A stretch of 47,057 nucleotides of DNA from a virus: the IMG/VR virus record IMGVR_UViG_3300009285_000697, positions 1 through 47,057 of that record; one strand, given 5' to 3'. Positions 23,490 through 32,172 of the stretch are shown piece after piece (position 1 is the stretch's first letter; each line of letters starts with the position of its first letter). Position numbers and translations under genes: made by a program. The notes below the pieces were generated by a model, which saw nothing but the letters and a program-made list of their open reading frames with translations, made no database searches and was not told the DNA's origin.

Positions 23490-24171
23490 GGTGTTTTAAC
23501 ATAACCTCCATTTCTTTAGCCGAGATTTTATCCATCTTCCACAATTTACGGACACCTTCGGGTGTCTTCTGAAGTTCCATGACATTCAGGGGATCGACTT
23601 TTTTCTTATTCAGTTTCCAGAATCCGTAGGGTACACCGTGGTCTGTCTTGCATAAAGCCGAGTCTGGATGAATCCAGACCTCGACACCGATGGTCTTAGC
23701 AATAGCAATGAAGTATTCTATACCCGCCCGTTCGGTGTTGTACTCATCCTGGGTGTGCATATCCACGCCGTAGAATCTCAGGCGCATTGGTTCCTTTAAT
23801 TTCAGGATACCGTTTCTGATAGTGGTGTTTTTATGAAGCGCATAAGCCACCATGTAAACGATAGTGTCGGTATAATATTCAGTGTCGAACTTCTTTTTAA
23901 GAGTGCGGAATGGGATACGGGTTTTCTTTTTGATTTCCTTAACATCGAATAAACTGATGATTTCGGCTTTCAGGTTATTGAGTTCGTCCCAGTTGAAAAC
24001 ATCGTCATCTTCCCAGTCTTTTTCCTGCCCCCTGTGACAGATAAACAATTTATCTAACCTGCCGTTTAACTGGATAACCTGCCGGTAGCCGTTATTGACG
24101 CCCCAGGTTTCGCAATCAAAGGGACACTCGATGCGGGACGGCCCCATCCCTAAAATTATAATATCCTTCAC
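23467..24171 (-). CDS. GxGPS Rossmann-like protein, paralogue 2 (candidate glycosyltransferase)
   Basis: A GTG at 24171 after AGGAG is the likely start (a TTG one codon earlier is possible). The 234-residue product has IIILGMGPSRIECPFDC and TWGVNNGY near the N-terminus, EYYTDTIVYMVAYAL (about residues 98-112), MRLRFYGVDMHTQDEYNTER (about 127-146) and EYFIAIAKTIGVEVW. It is clearly paralogous to the protein at 16135-16905 but lacks that protein's C-terminal extension and instead has a Lys-rich end. It opens the upstream edge of the sugar cassette just after the terminator. Resemblance to DUF115/Maf and GT42 proteins is by motif only. Confidence 0.6.
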   Translation of the reverse strand: MKDIIILGMGPSRIECPFDCETWGVNNGYRQVIQLNGRLDKLFICHRGQEKDWEDDDVFNWDELNNLKAEIISLFDVKEIKKKTRIPFRTLKKKFDTEYYTDTIVYMVAYALHKNTTIRNGILKLKEPMRLRFYGVDMHTQDEYNTERAGIEYFIAIAKTIGVEVWIHPDSALCKTDHGVPYGFWKLNKKKVDPLNVMELQKTPEGVRKLWKMDKISAKEMEVMLKHLETTRTA

Positions 24172-24186
24172 CAATTACTCCTCTTT

Positions 24187-24221
24187 AAAAAATGTCCGTT
24201 GTTTTTTCCGGCACAACGGAC
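24187..24221 (-). terminator. Rho-independent terminator between capsid genes and sugar cassette
   Basis: Read on the minus strand, GTCCGTTGT (24221-24213 complement) pairs with ACAACGGAC (24202-24194 complement) to make a 9-bp perfect stem with a 10-base loop, followed by A and six T. This is a classic intrinsic terminator placed after the 24238 gene and before the cassette. Capsid-level transcription should therefore drop before the sugar genes. Confidence 0.85.
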
Positions 24222-24237
24222 AAAGCCTTTTATTCAA

Positions 24238-25068
24238 TTACGGGGACAGGCGAAGGTCGATCAGGTGGAAGAAGTTGGCTGCCGGAGCGCAGGTCAGGAT
24301 GACACCGACTTCGTTCATCAGACTCCAACCGGAGTCAGTATCGAAGTTGATGCTATCGGCGGCGGTAGCTGTGCCTTTAGGAGCGCAGACGCCACCCGTA
24401 GAGCCGGTAGACCAGCCGACACGAGCGCCGGGCTGCTTGTCGATGGAGGCGCGGATACCTTCACCCGCATGGGCTAGACACGGCCCCCAGGTCTGCGCCC
24501 AGAAGAAGTAGGAGGCAGCGACAGCACACGGGGTAACACCCATCGGCATACCGGGGCCGTTGCCGTCAGACGAAACAAGGACGCCCTTGTATGGATTCTG
24601 TACCAGCTTGAACATCCCCGTAGCAGTGGCGGTGAGTTTCTTGAGGCCGGGTTGCTTCAGCCAGATACCAGTCTGCTGGTTCAAGGCGGTCGAGGAAACG
24701 AGTGCCTCATTACCATGAACCGGCACTACCTGTTGGTAAGCAACATCGGTAGAGTTACAGACCAGGAAACCATCCTTGAAGAAGTCTGCCGCAAGGACGG
24801 GAAGAGCGACGGTAGACAGGGACAGTTTGACGTAGGTGGTACCGACAGCGTAAGCCTCGTAAGCTACCTGATCGGTGGAGGTGGACGCAGGGCCTTGAGC
24901 CGCCGAGATGACCAGTTTGTTAGCGGTCAGCGCCGTTGCGCCAGCCTGTGAATAGCGGAATACCCGCCCGTCGTTGGTGAAGCCGCGAGTGCCAAGAGGC
25001 ATCCTCTGTGCGGCAGCGGTAGAGACGATCATTTCTTCGGTTAGTTGAATGCTATTAGGAAATCCCAT
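24238..25068 (-). CDS. Capsid-associated structural protein
   Basis: The 276-residue product contains RMPLGTRGFTNDGRVFRYSQAGATAL (split across residues about 22-47), a pattern I know from proteins coded just after phage capsid genes, where D-G-R-x-F-R-Y is followed by an Ala/Gly stretch. The rest is beta-rich with Ala, Gly and Thr. It could be a head decoration or head-stabilising protein. It is the last gene before the intrinsic terminator. Confidence 0.6.
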   Translation of the reverse strand: MGFPNSIQLTEEMIVSTAAAQRMPLGTRGFTNDGRVFRYSQAGATALTANKLVISAAQGPASTSTDQVAYEAYAVGTTYVKLSLSTVALPVLAADFFKDGFLVCNSTDVAYQQVVPVHGNEALVSSTALNQQTGIWLKQPGLKKLTATATGMFKLVQNPYKGVLVSSDGNGPGMPMGVTPCAVAASYFFWAQTWGPCLAHAGEGIRASIDKQPGARVGWSTGSTGGVCAPKGTATAADSINFDTDSGWSLMNEVGVILTCAPAANFFHLIDLRLSP

Positions 25069-25072
25069 ATAT

Positions 25073-25393
25073 TTACTCCTTAGAGCGCTTCCTTGAGCGC
25101 TTTACCTTGCGCTTTGGGGATAGGGCCTTGCCGTTTTTGACAACGGGTTCCGCTGGCGGTTCAACGGGGTCGGCTAGGGGAGCTTTGTTCTTCGGCATTT
25201 CTGCTATAGGCTTGAAGCCCCTTGCGATGTAACGTCCCCGGTTGTATGGGTCGTTCAGAAGTTCAACGACTTTACCGGACGGTAACATAAAGAGAGCGCG
25301 AGGTATGATTTTAAGCGATACCTTACGGCCTCTTTTGTCTGTCCATTTATCGGTTTCGACCGAATAACCCATAGTTCCCAGGGATTGTTCCAC
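25073..25393 (-). CDS. Small protein with basic tail, capsid region
   Basis: A GTG start at 25393 follows AGGAG. The 106-residue product has a folded N-terminal part (with LFMLPSGKVVELLNDPYNRGRYIARGF, residues about 34-60, given here as positions) and a proline-rich linker followed by a strongly basic end (KRKVKRSRKRSKE). The tail could contact DNA inside the head. No family is recognised. Confidence 0.55.
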   Translation of the reverse strand: MEQSLGTMGYSVETDKWTDKRGRKVSLKIIPRALFMLPSGKVVELLNDPYNRGRYIARGFKPIAEMPKNKAPLADPVEPPAEPVVKNGKALSPKRKVKRSRKRSKE

Positions 25394-25405
25394 ATTATTC
25401 TCCTA

Positions 25406-26275
25406 TTAGGTTGTAGTCGCCAGAGCAGCCGCGGCATAGGTCATTGGGGCGCCGTAGGTGTCATCAATCTCGAACACACCGTAGTCGGCGACATAGACGA
25501 CTTCCCATGCACGCAGGGAGGCATCGCGTTCGCGCTCAACGCCCCAGTCTTTCGACTCTAAAAAGGCCATTGCGTTCTTAGAGAAGATAGCGCCAACCGC
25601 GTCGCTTGAACCGTCTACGACGATATTGGCATCCCAGAACATATTTACACCATTGATCTGGATACCGAAGAACCTGCGGAGCAAGTCCTCATTCTCGCCG
25701 ATGATGCCTGCGTAATAGGTCGCGCCGACAGCGGCGCCGGACTTATTAAGCTGCATCAGCGGAATAGGATGCTGGACGATGTAGACGGGGTTGGGGAACA
25801 TATTGGACTGAGCATGGGCGGCGACGCCGAAGGCCTGAGTTAGACCGAACGGGTTGCCCGAAGCACCGAGTGAAGTTCCACCGTTAAGAGCAGCGAACAG
25901 GGCGATGATGTCCTTGTCCACCTTCCGAGCCTGGGCGTCACCGGCCAGACGACCGATCATAGAGAACACATCCTCGTTAAACTGCTTTGCCAGTTTATCG
26001 GTGATGATAAATTTTCCACCGACCTCGCCAGTGGTCAGGTCGGTAGTCGAGATGGATAGGTCTTTGGAATCGGCAATATCAACACCGTCGGTAAGATTGT
26101 CAAACGAGATAGAACCAGACTTCGGAATAGTGAGTTGCTTCTGTCCGGAACCGAGGGTGAAGTGTTCGATGAGGTTCTTGCAGGGAGCCGCCGACTCTGC
26201 GGTGTAGCGGGTTTTTGCTAGAACGATATTAGAGATAGTTTCAAGATTGCCACTTGTTGCTGTTTGGATAGCCAT
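25406..26275 (-). CDS. Major capsid protein, HK97 fold
   Basis: The 289-residue product has the layout of small HK97-type capsid proteins: an N-terminal arm, a helical spine segment (about residues 95-130), a P-domain region with VYIVQHPIPLMQL, and a C-terminal A-domain with GIQINGVNMFWDANIVV and a final ERERDASLRAWEVVYVADYGVFEID block. It follows a scaffold-like gene and the portal in the canonical order. The ATG at 26275 gives MAIQTATSGNLET. No separate protease gene was seen, so the scaffold may be removed otherwise or self-cleaved. Confidence 0.8.
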   Translation of the reverse strand: MAIQTATSGNLETISNIVLAKTRYTAESAAPCKNLIEHFTLGSGQKQLTIPKSGSISFDNLTDGVDIADSKDLSISTTDLTTGEVGGKFIITDKLAKQFNEDVFSMIGRLAGDAQARKVDKDIIALFAALNGGTSLGASGNPFGLTQAFGVAAHAQSNMFPNPVYIVQHPIPLMQLNKSGAAVGATYYAGIIGENEDLLRRFFGIQINGVNMFWDANIVVDGSSDAVGAIFSKNAMAFLESKDWGVERERDASLRAWEVVYVADYGVFEIDDTYGAPMTYAAAALATTT

Positions 26276-26288
26276 AGGTTAAACTCCT

Positions 26289-27002
26289 TCATTTTAAAGC
26301 AGCCTCGTATTGGGAGCGAGTGATGCGCCCCGCCGCATAATCGGCGTGGGCCTTTTCCCTCGTTGCTCCCATACCCGACGGCGTGCCGGTATCTTGTTTG
26401 GTGAGATTGTACTTTTTGAGAATCCTGGCCTCGATTTCCGCCTCTATTTCGGCCTCACTCTTTACCTTAACTTCAGGTTTCTTTTCTTCCACTTTTACTT
26501 CCTCTTTCCTGGTATTTCTGGCAATAGTTTCTCTGGCTTCCGTTTTGGCTAGGTCAACTAATCCGGCGGCGTAAAACTGCCGCATCTTCTCGAACTCAGG
26601 CGCGGTAGAATCCAGACCGGCACTAGTAATCATGTTCTGGATTTCCCACCCCTGGGCCTGAAGCTGCTCCGCTGCCTGGTTCCTGTTGAATTCGCTTTTG
26701 GTTGCCTTGATTTTGTCGCCGATTTTCTTGACGGCATCGAAGTCGTCATTGCTTTTGGCGTCTGCCAGCTCTTCCAATAGGTTGAGGATTTTCAGGTTGG
26801 AAGTATCGGATTTCTTAGATTGAATCTCCTGGTCTTTTTTGGTGATGACTTTTTGAAGACCCTTGTAAGCCTCGTCTGATTTAGCTTTTTCCTCTGCTAT
26901 TTTGTTAGCGACGATAGCGTCCAGTTCTTCTTGAGTAAATGTCTTAGGTTGCTCAGTAACCGTTACGGCTTCCTGGGCTTGCTCGACAATATTCTCTTCC
27001 AT
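26289..27002 (-). CDS. Capsid scaffolding protein
   Basis: The 237-residue product is highly charged and helical. It starts with an acidic low-complexity segment and FTQEELDAIVANKIAEEKAK (about residues 22-41), the typical opening of phage scaffolds. A long coiled coil follows (about 42-115), then a Glu/Lys-rich segment (about 165-200) and a C-terminal HADYAAGRITRSQYEAALK helix. Its place immediately upstream of the capsid gene supports the call. Confidence 0.8.
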   Translation of the reverse strand: MEENIVEQAQEAVTVTEQPKTFTQEELDAIVANKIAEEKAKSDEAYKGLQKVITKKDQEIQSKKSDTSNLKILNLLEELADAKSNDDFDAVKKIGDKIKATKSEFNRNQAAEQLQAQGWEIQNMITSAGLDSTAPEFEKMRQFYAAGLVDLAKTEARETIARNTRKEEVKVEEKKPEVKVKSEAEIEAEIEARILKKYNLTKQDTGTPSGMGATREKAHADYAAGRITRSQYEAALK

Positions 27003-27005
27003 TTT

Positions 27006-30000
27006 CTACTCCCTTGTGTAAAATAATTTTATGTAATGGTCTATTTGTCTATTGCGGCGGCGCAAAGCCGCCCGGTGTCTTGAAATGAAACTCTGTTTTA
27101 CAGTACTGTCGCGTTTGCCGAAATATCTATCGGCTACGGACGTAATTTCCCAATAGGGTTTCAACACCTCCTGAGCTTTATAGTATTCCTGCATCATCGG
27201 GGGGACTTCGCTGGAGTGGAGTCTCTGCTGGACGTAGTTGTAAACTTCCTGCCCCCACGTTTTGATAAAGTCGTTCCGGTACTGGTCGGCTAGTTCAAAG
27301 TTGTACCCGCCGGTGGCATCAGTAAGCGAATCAGAAAACATGACCGCAGCATACTGGTCGAAGGCGATGTCCTCTACCGGCGTCCCTTGCATCTCCTCAT
27401 AAGTCATGTCCTGGGAAAGAAACTCCATTACAGAAGCATAATTCGGGTTGGACTCTATAACTTCGTAAGCACCACGCAGTTTAATACCCGCATCCTGAAT
27501 TAACTCTTTGAATCTGTACCCGGAAATCTGACCGGCGTCATAGGTGTTCTGTGCTTTTTGGAGTGAAGACAACCACGAAGATTTTGCACGCTGCCGGTCG
27601 TCTTTGAAAGACAACCATGCTTTTTCCTTGACGCCACCTTTAGCCGCGTTCTCGGTGGCAACCGCTTCCTCAATCTTTACTAAGTCGGGGTACTTCTTTT
27701 GGAGTTCCTTCTTTTGAAGAGCATTTATGCCTTTCTCGCCATCTTTAGGGTACCATGAGATACCGTATTCTTTGAGAGACAGGGAATCGCGCATATCGTC
27801 GCGTTTCTCCCAGTTCCTTAAAGGATTAACTCTGGCGCCGAGTAACTCAAACGGAACTCCGCCGACGGTGCCTTCGCCTTCACCAAAGAGATGTTCGTTG
27901 GCTACTTCCTGCGCCCAGAACGGCAATGTCTTATGGGCAACTTCATTCTTCAACCATGATTGGACATCATCTAAAGGTTCACCGATATAGGTTTTCCCGA
28001 CAAGAATATCCCATGTTGTGCCGGTGAGCGGAGCAACGCGGCTTCTGAAGAACGAGGACACCGTAGAGTCACGGCCTCCGAGTGGGACAATCAACCCGGC
28101 GGGATTATCCTCGACCTGTTTTATCATATTCCCGACTGTCCTCATAAGGGCAATCTGCATCGAGCCGGGGCCGACGTGCTGACCGTTAATCTCGACAGTC
28201 ATAAATTTAGAAGACGAGGGGTCGAGATTGGGTTCCTGGCCGAGGGCTTTGGCTATCCCATAGTACATCGTAAAACCGCCCATTAGCATCGAGGACACAG
28301 CGTTGCGGGCTAAGCCCCCCCGCAATCCGCCACGGAAAATGTCCGCCCATAGCGCCATCGTAGCCCTAAAATATCTGGGGGCAAACAAAAACACGGCGGA
28401 TTCAAACGTTCTCTGAGAAGCACCTACGCCTAAGGCGCGAGAAGACATCACTCCAGTCGCATTATTCAGGAAGGATGCGAGTTCATTCAATTTCCAGCCT
28501 TCGCGTTCGGCTATGGGCATGAGAGCCTTCGCCCATTCAATCCGCGCCACGTCGCCGAAGGTATTGAACGCTGTGGCGAATTCCCGGTTATGGCTAATTT
28601 GCTGCGCCAGCTTCGGCATATTCTGGAGGATGCCCATCTCGGTAAACTCCGAGCCGCCTACCATTAAACCTTCGGGTAGTAACTTTTGAAGAACGGACTG
28701 ATTCTCCGGCTTCAAGAAATAGGTGGCCCGTGAAGACGGATTCAAAAAAGATTCGAAACCAACCTTTTGCGCTTTCGCCCAGGCCGCCGGATTCCTGGCT
28801 AGCAAAGGTATACCTTGTATGAACCCCGCACCGAAGTCCATCGTGGTTGTTAAGAACCTTGAGAGGGCATTTACGTCCGAGATTTTAGTGATTAACCCCG
28901 GCGCTTTGTCAGCGGCGATTTTATTGATTTCATTAGCTACAGATTCAGGGAAGAGTCTGCCGGAGGCGAATGGCATACCGATTGATTTATAACCCATTGT
29001 GTTTTGAGCGGTCTGTTTAGCGAGATTGTAATTAAACCTTGCTGTATGCAGTTCGCCCCGCGCTCCATCCAGGTCTATCCTGAGTTGCTCCAGTAAAGCC
29101 TTTTTGTCTTTAGCGCCTACCGCCTGAGGATAGACACGTTGTAACTTTTTAAGCGTTGCGGGGGCTAATGTCTCACCCCGTGACATCCTCTGAACTAATT
29201 CAGGGACTTTAGTTAGGTCGGCGGTTTTCTTCTCCGCCACCTCACGAGCCCGGATGACCGACTGGTTCATTAATTCTTTGACTTTTTTGCCGAGGGGTAA
29301 AATCGCCTCGCCTAACCTTTTATCAACAACCTTTTTGTAGGAGCCTTTGAGATAAAGCTCTATCATCAGGTTGGGATCGACGAATTTACCAGGTTTTAAC
29401 CCGGCTTCCAATGCCTCTTCAATAGTGTCATACATCCGGTTCTTTTCAAAGAATTGTTTACCCCCGACTTTGGATGCTTTCACGGAACCGTCGGGCATCT
29501 TGATAAACTTGACCCATTGGTCGGGTTGGGCGGCAGTACCCAGAGGCCGGAAAATATCGCCCTCCATGATTCCGGCTTTACCTTCCCACATACGGGGGAC
29601 ATATCTCATCCCATCAACAAACTCACGCTTCGATATTACGATACCCTCTTGTTCCATCATCTTTACGGCGTCGTCGATGATGTTGCCGTACTCTTTAACG
29701 TACTGTTTGGTCTGGGCATCAAGGGTATATTTATCGGGATTCTCCAGAACAGAGCGGAAGTTGACTTTGTTTTTCTGGGCATCGAGAATTTTAGCTGAGA
29801 AACCCATTTCGTCGAGTTTCAATTGTTCAACGGGTTTGTAATAAAATTTATTCAGTCTTTCGAGTTGGATATTAACCGAGTTATGGGCAATCTCTTCCAT
29901 GCCGCCCTTGATGGTCTTCCACTCCGCCCCTAGTCCCTGCTTCATCGCTAGAGATGGATTGATGGCAGAAACAACCCCTTTAGCGGGTGTGTTTAAGAGC

Positions 30001-30566
30001 CGTTCTCCCAACTGACGGAACTTATCAGGAGACAGAAAACGGGTCTTTAGTTCCGAATAAGAAGGGATTCTGGGAAGCCCCTTAACAACACCCGAAACAG
30101 TCTTGGCCGCTTTCAAGGCTTTGGATGTGCCACTGACACTCTTAACAGCCAATGCGCCCTTGGCCAGCCAACCACCGTAAGGCAACCACCACAAGGGCAT
30201 AGTGAATTCAACCAGGCCGGAGAGAACTTTATGCTCTTTTTGCCAGTCGTCGTAAGCCTCATTACCTCTCAGTGGCGCGGAGATGGCTTCCGCCCAGGGT
30301 TGTTCAAGATTTTCCTGTACCCAGGTCAGAGGCGCCATCAGTTTATCAACGAAAGACTTCGGCTCTGGTTGCGCCACAGGGGCTGTTGTAAAAGGGGTCG
30401 ATGTTTGACCGGCCATCGTAACGGGTTGAGCCGCGGGTGTTTGCGCAGGTGCCTGCCACGGGGCCTGTACGCCTAAACTAGCGGGGGTAGCCGCGTTGGG
30501 GTACAGTTTTATCGTCTCGGTCTTTACGAGGTCTTTAATTTGCTGTGAGGCGGGAACGTACTTCAT
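27006..30566 (-). CDS. Large internal virion / polyvalent-type protein (1186 aa)
   Basis: The N-terminal 75 residues are Ala/Pro/Thr-rich and disordered. Long helical regions follow, with hydrophobic stretches near residues 120-145 and 735-770. The C-terminal third contains FLNNATGVMSSRALGVGASQ, FAPRYFRATMALW, DPSSSKFMTVEINGQHVGPG and a helix, which resembles the C-terminal associated domain (LPD38-like) of phage large polyvalent proteins injected with the DNA. No peptidase or polymerase motif was seen. It lies between portal and scaffold genes, as expected for an internal or ejection protein. Confidence 0.6.
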   Translation of the reverse strand: MKYVPASQQIKDLVKTETIKLYPNAATPASLGVQAPWQAPAQTPAAQPVTMAGQTSTPFTTAPVAQPEPKSFVDKLMAPLTWVQENLEQPWAEAISAPLRGNEAYDDWQKEHKVLSGLVEFTMPLWWLPYGGWLAKGALAVKSVSGTSKALKAAKTVSGVVKGLPRIPSYSELKTRFLSPDKFRQLGERLLNTPAKGVVSAINPSLAMKQGLGAEWKTIKGGMEEIAHNSVNIQLERLNKFYYKPVEQLKLDEMGFSAKILDAQKNKVNFRSVLENPDKYTLDAQTKQYVKEYGNIIDDAVKMMEQEGIVISKREFVDGMRYVPRMWEGKAGIMEGDIFRPLGTAAQPDQWVKFIKMPDGSVKASKVGGKQFFEKNRMYDTIEEALEAGLKPGKFVDPNLMIELYLKGSYKKVVDKRLGEAILPLGKKVKELMNQSVIRAREVAEKKTADLTKVPELVQRMSRGETLAPATLKKLQRVYPQAVGAKDKKALLEQLRIDLDGARGELHTARFNYNLAKQTAQNTMGYKSIGMPFASGRLFPESVANEINKIAADKAPGLITKISDVNALSRFLTTTMDFGAGFIQGIPLLARNPAAWAKAQKVGFESFLNPSSRATYFLKPENQSVLQKLLPEGLMVGGSEFTEMGILQNMPKLAQQISHNREFATAFNTFGDVARIEWAKALMPIAEREGWKLNELASFLNNATGVMSSRALGVGASQRTFESAVFLFAPRYFRATMALWADIFRGGLRGGLARNAVSSMLMGGFTMYYGIAKALGQEPNLDPSSSKFMTVEINGQHVGPGSMQIALMRTVGNMIKQVEDNPAGLIVPLGGRDSTVSSFFRSRVAPLTGTTWDILVGKTYIGEPLDDVQSWLKNEVAHKTLPFWAQEVANEHLFGEGEGTVGGVPFELLGARVNPLRNWEKRDDMRDSLSLKEYGISWYPKDGEKGINALQKKELQKKYPDLVKIEEAVATENAAKGGVKEKAWLSFKDDRQRAKSSWLSSLQKAQNTYDAGQISGYRFKELIQDAGIKLRGAYEVIESNPNYASVMEFLSQDMTYEEMQGTPVEDIAFDQYAAVMFSDSLTDATGGYNFELADQYRNDFIKTWGQEVYNYVQQRLHSSEVPPMMQEYYKAQEVLKPYWEITSVADRYFGKRDSTVKQSFISRHRAALRRRNRQIDHYIKLFYTRE

Positions 30567-31903
30567 TAAAACCTCTGAACCGAAGGCTTGTAGCGGTTAG
30601 CGCCGAGAGGACTGCCCTGGAGCATTTGAGACTGCGCTCTCTGCCAGAAATCAGCGGCGGAAGCGGACTGTCCTGGAGTGCCAAACTGGGAAGATAAATC
30701 TATATATTCACCAAGTCCCGCCTGTTGCGATGGGCCGAGCCATTTCATTTGCTGACCGGTCACAGTTGGTACGAGTTTGGGTTGCAGGGGATTGCCCGCT
30801 TGCTGCCCTGTAAGCCGTCCCAACCAATCGGGGGTAGGCGCACCATAGAGCCAGCCGGGGTTCGTTGGGGGGGAAGCAGATTGGAACCAATCGGTAACGC
30901 GGCCACCTGAAGGGCTGGAAACCCCCGTACCCACACCGGGAATCTGGGGGAACAATGCGTTCGTTTCTTCGGGAGTCATCTGTGACGGATCGGTAAGATA
31001 TTTATTCCATAAGCCCGCCATTTCGGGATTAGTGGAAAAAGCGCCGCTTCCCAGATGCGCTCCTTGTATGCCGATAGAAGAGTCACCCGGAAATTCAGGC
31101 GTACCCGTGAGTTTCTCTGGATTCTCCCAGACATAACTTCGGGACAAAGCCTTCAGGTCTTCATCCGTCATACCCTGATAATTAGTAATTCCTGCGTCCT
31201 TTGCCGCCTTGAATTCGTTATAGGCGCGTTCCTCGTAAGGGGCATAAGCCTGCCAGTCCTCTTCCGAAATATAAGTCGCCGCGCCCAGGGCGTCGGCCAC
31301 GGTGGGGTCAGAAGTGATAACAACATCGTTCGGCCCGACATTCTCCCAGGGATACTTGATTGATAGTTGCGGGCTGCCCTGCTGGTTAAAGTTATTATTC
31401 TCATAGGCCCATCTTTTGAGCCAGTTTTCAGGGCCGGAGAAAGCCTGCGCCTCTTTAAGTTTGGTATCGGACTCCATTTGCTTTATCTGCGCCTGGTCTA
31501 AAGCCGGGGTTCCGGTCGTTCCGGTCTTGCCCAGGTTACTGTCCGGCATGAACTGACCTGTCTTGGGGTCTACAAAACCGCCGAAATCATACCCCCCGAT
31601 AGAGCGGACAACGTATTCGCCCAATGATTCTTCTGAAGTTGTTGGTGTGGTAGGAATGTTTTCCCCTTCAGGAAGTTGGTTCCAGATGTCAGCGGCCTGT
31701 TGTGTAACACCAAAGCCGGGTTGACCTTGTTTCAGCCATTCCTGGTACTGGGGCATACCGGCATAACCTCGTTCGCTACCCCTGATAGCGGGGGAATTGA
31801 TTACAGCCTGCATATATTGCCATGAGGCAGCACCATATGTCTTGACAATCCAATTTAGATAGGCGGTATATTTCTTGTCGTCTTTATATTTATCGACTTC
31901 CAT
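30566..31903 (-). CDS. Low-complexity virion protein
   Basis: The 445-residue product is rich in Gly, Pro, Ser, Gln and Trp-containing short motifs (WLKRWAYENN, WLYGAPTPDWLGRLTG), with little predicted secondary structure beyond two short helical regions near the N-terminus and around residues 205-255. Both ends overlap or abut the neighbouring genes. A minor head or ejection protein is the most likely role, by position only. Confidence 0.55.
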   Translation of the reverse strand: MEVDKYKDDKKYTAYLNWIVKTYGAASWQYMQAVINSPAIRGSERGYAGMPQYQEWLKQGQPGFGVTQQAADIWNQLPEGENIPTTPTTSEESLGEYVVRSIGGYDFGGFVDPKTGQFMPDSNLGKTGTTGTPALDQAQIKQMESDTKLKEAQAFSGPENWLKRWAYENNNFNQQGSPQLSIKYPWENVGPNDVVITSDPTVADALGAATYISEEDWQAYAPYEERAYNEFKAAKDAGITNYQGMTDEDLKALSRSYVWENPEKLTGTPEFPGDSSIGIQGAHLGSGAFSTNPEMAGLWNKYLTDPSQMTPEETNALFPQIPGVGTGVSSPSGGRVTDWFQSASPPTNPGWLYGAPTPDWLGRLTGQQAGNPLQPKLVPTVTGQQMKWLGPSQQAGLGEYIDLSSQFGTPGQSASAADFWQRAQSQMLQGSPLGANRYKPSVQRF

Positions 31904-32172
31904 TATATTTTACCCCCGTGCGTTACCCGTTTACGTTTTAAGTTTTCCATTTCGGCGCGGTATTTCAAGAAAGCCATGCCGCCGTATTTTTCATATAGCG
32001 CTTTTTTCTGTTCCGTAGTCAACGAATCATAAGTGAATATCTGGTCGATAGCGGGGATTTCTCTGGAATTAAAGGGTCTTGTCCCGCTGTATTCCCGGTC
32101 GAGGCGGGACTTCACGCCTTCAAATCTATCCAGGATTCCCTTGTAGACAGCATCGAACGGATTGGGTTTCAT
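31903..32172 (-). CDS. Small hypothetical protein downstream of portal gene
   Basis: The 89-residue product is basic and helical, with SREIPAIDQIFTYDSLTTEQ in the middle (about residues 36-55) and a Lys/Arg-rich C-terminus. Its ATG overlaps the portal stop in an ATGA arrangement. Small genes at this position often encode head-morphogenesis accessory proteins. No family is recognised. Confidence 0.55.
   Translation of the reverse strand: MKPNPFDAVYKGILDRFEGVKSRLDREYSGTRPFNSREIPAIDQIFTYDSLTTEQKKALYEKYGGMAFLKYRAEMENLKRKRVTHGGKI

Noticed and set aside
24095-24511. Plus-strand 138-residue frame over the terminator
   Set aside because: It crosses the intrinsic terminator and two genes on the other strand and has no start signal.
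29371-29841. 156-residue plus-strand frame inside the large internal protein gene
   Set aside because: It is an antisense shadow of a long gene with no ribosome site or neighbours on that strand.
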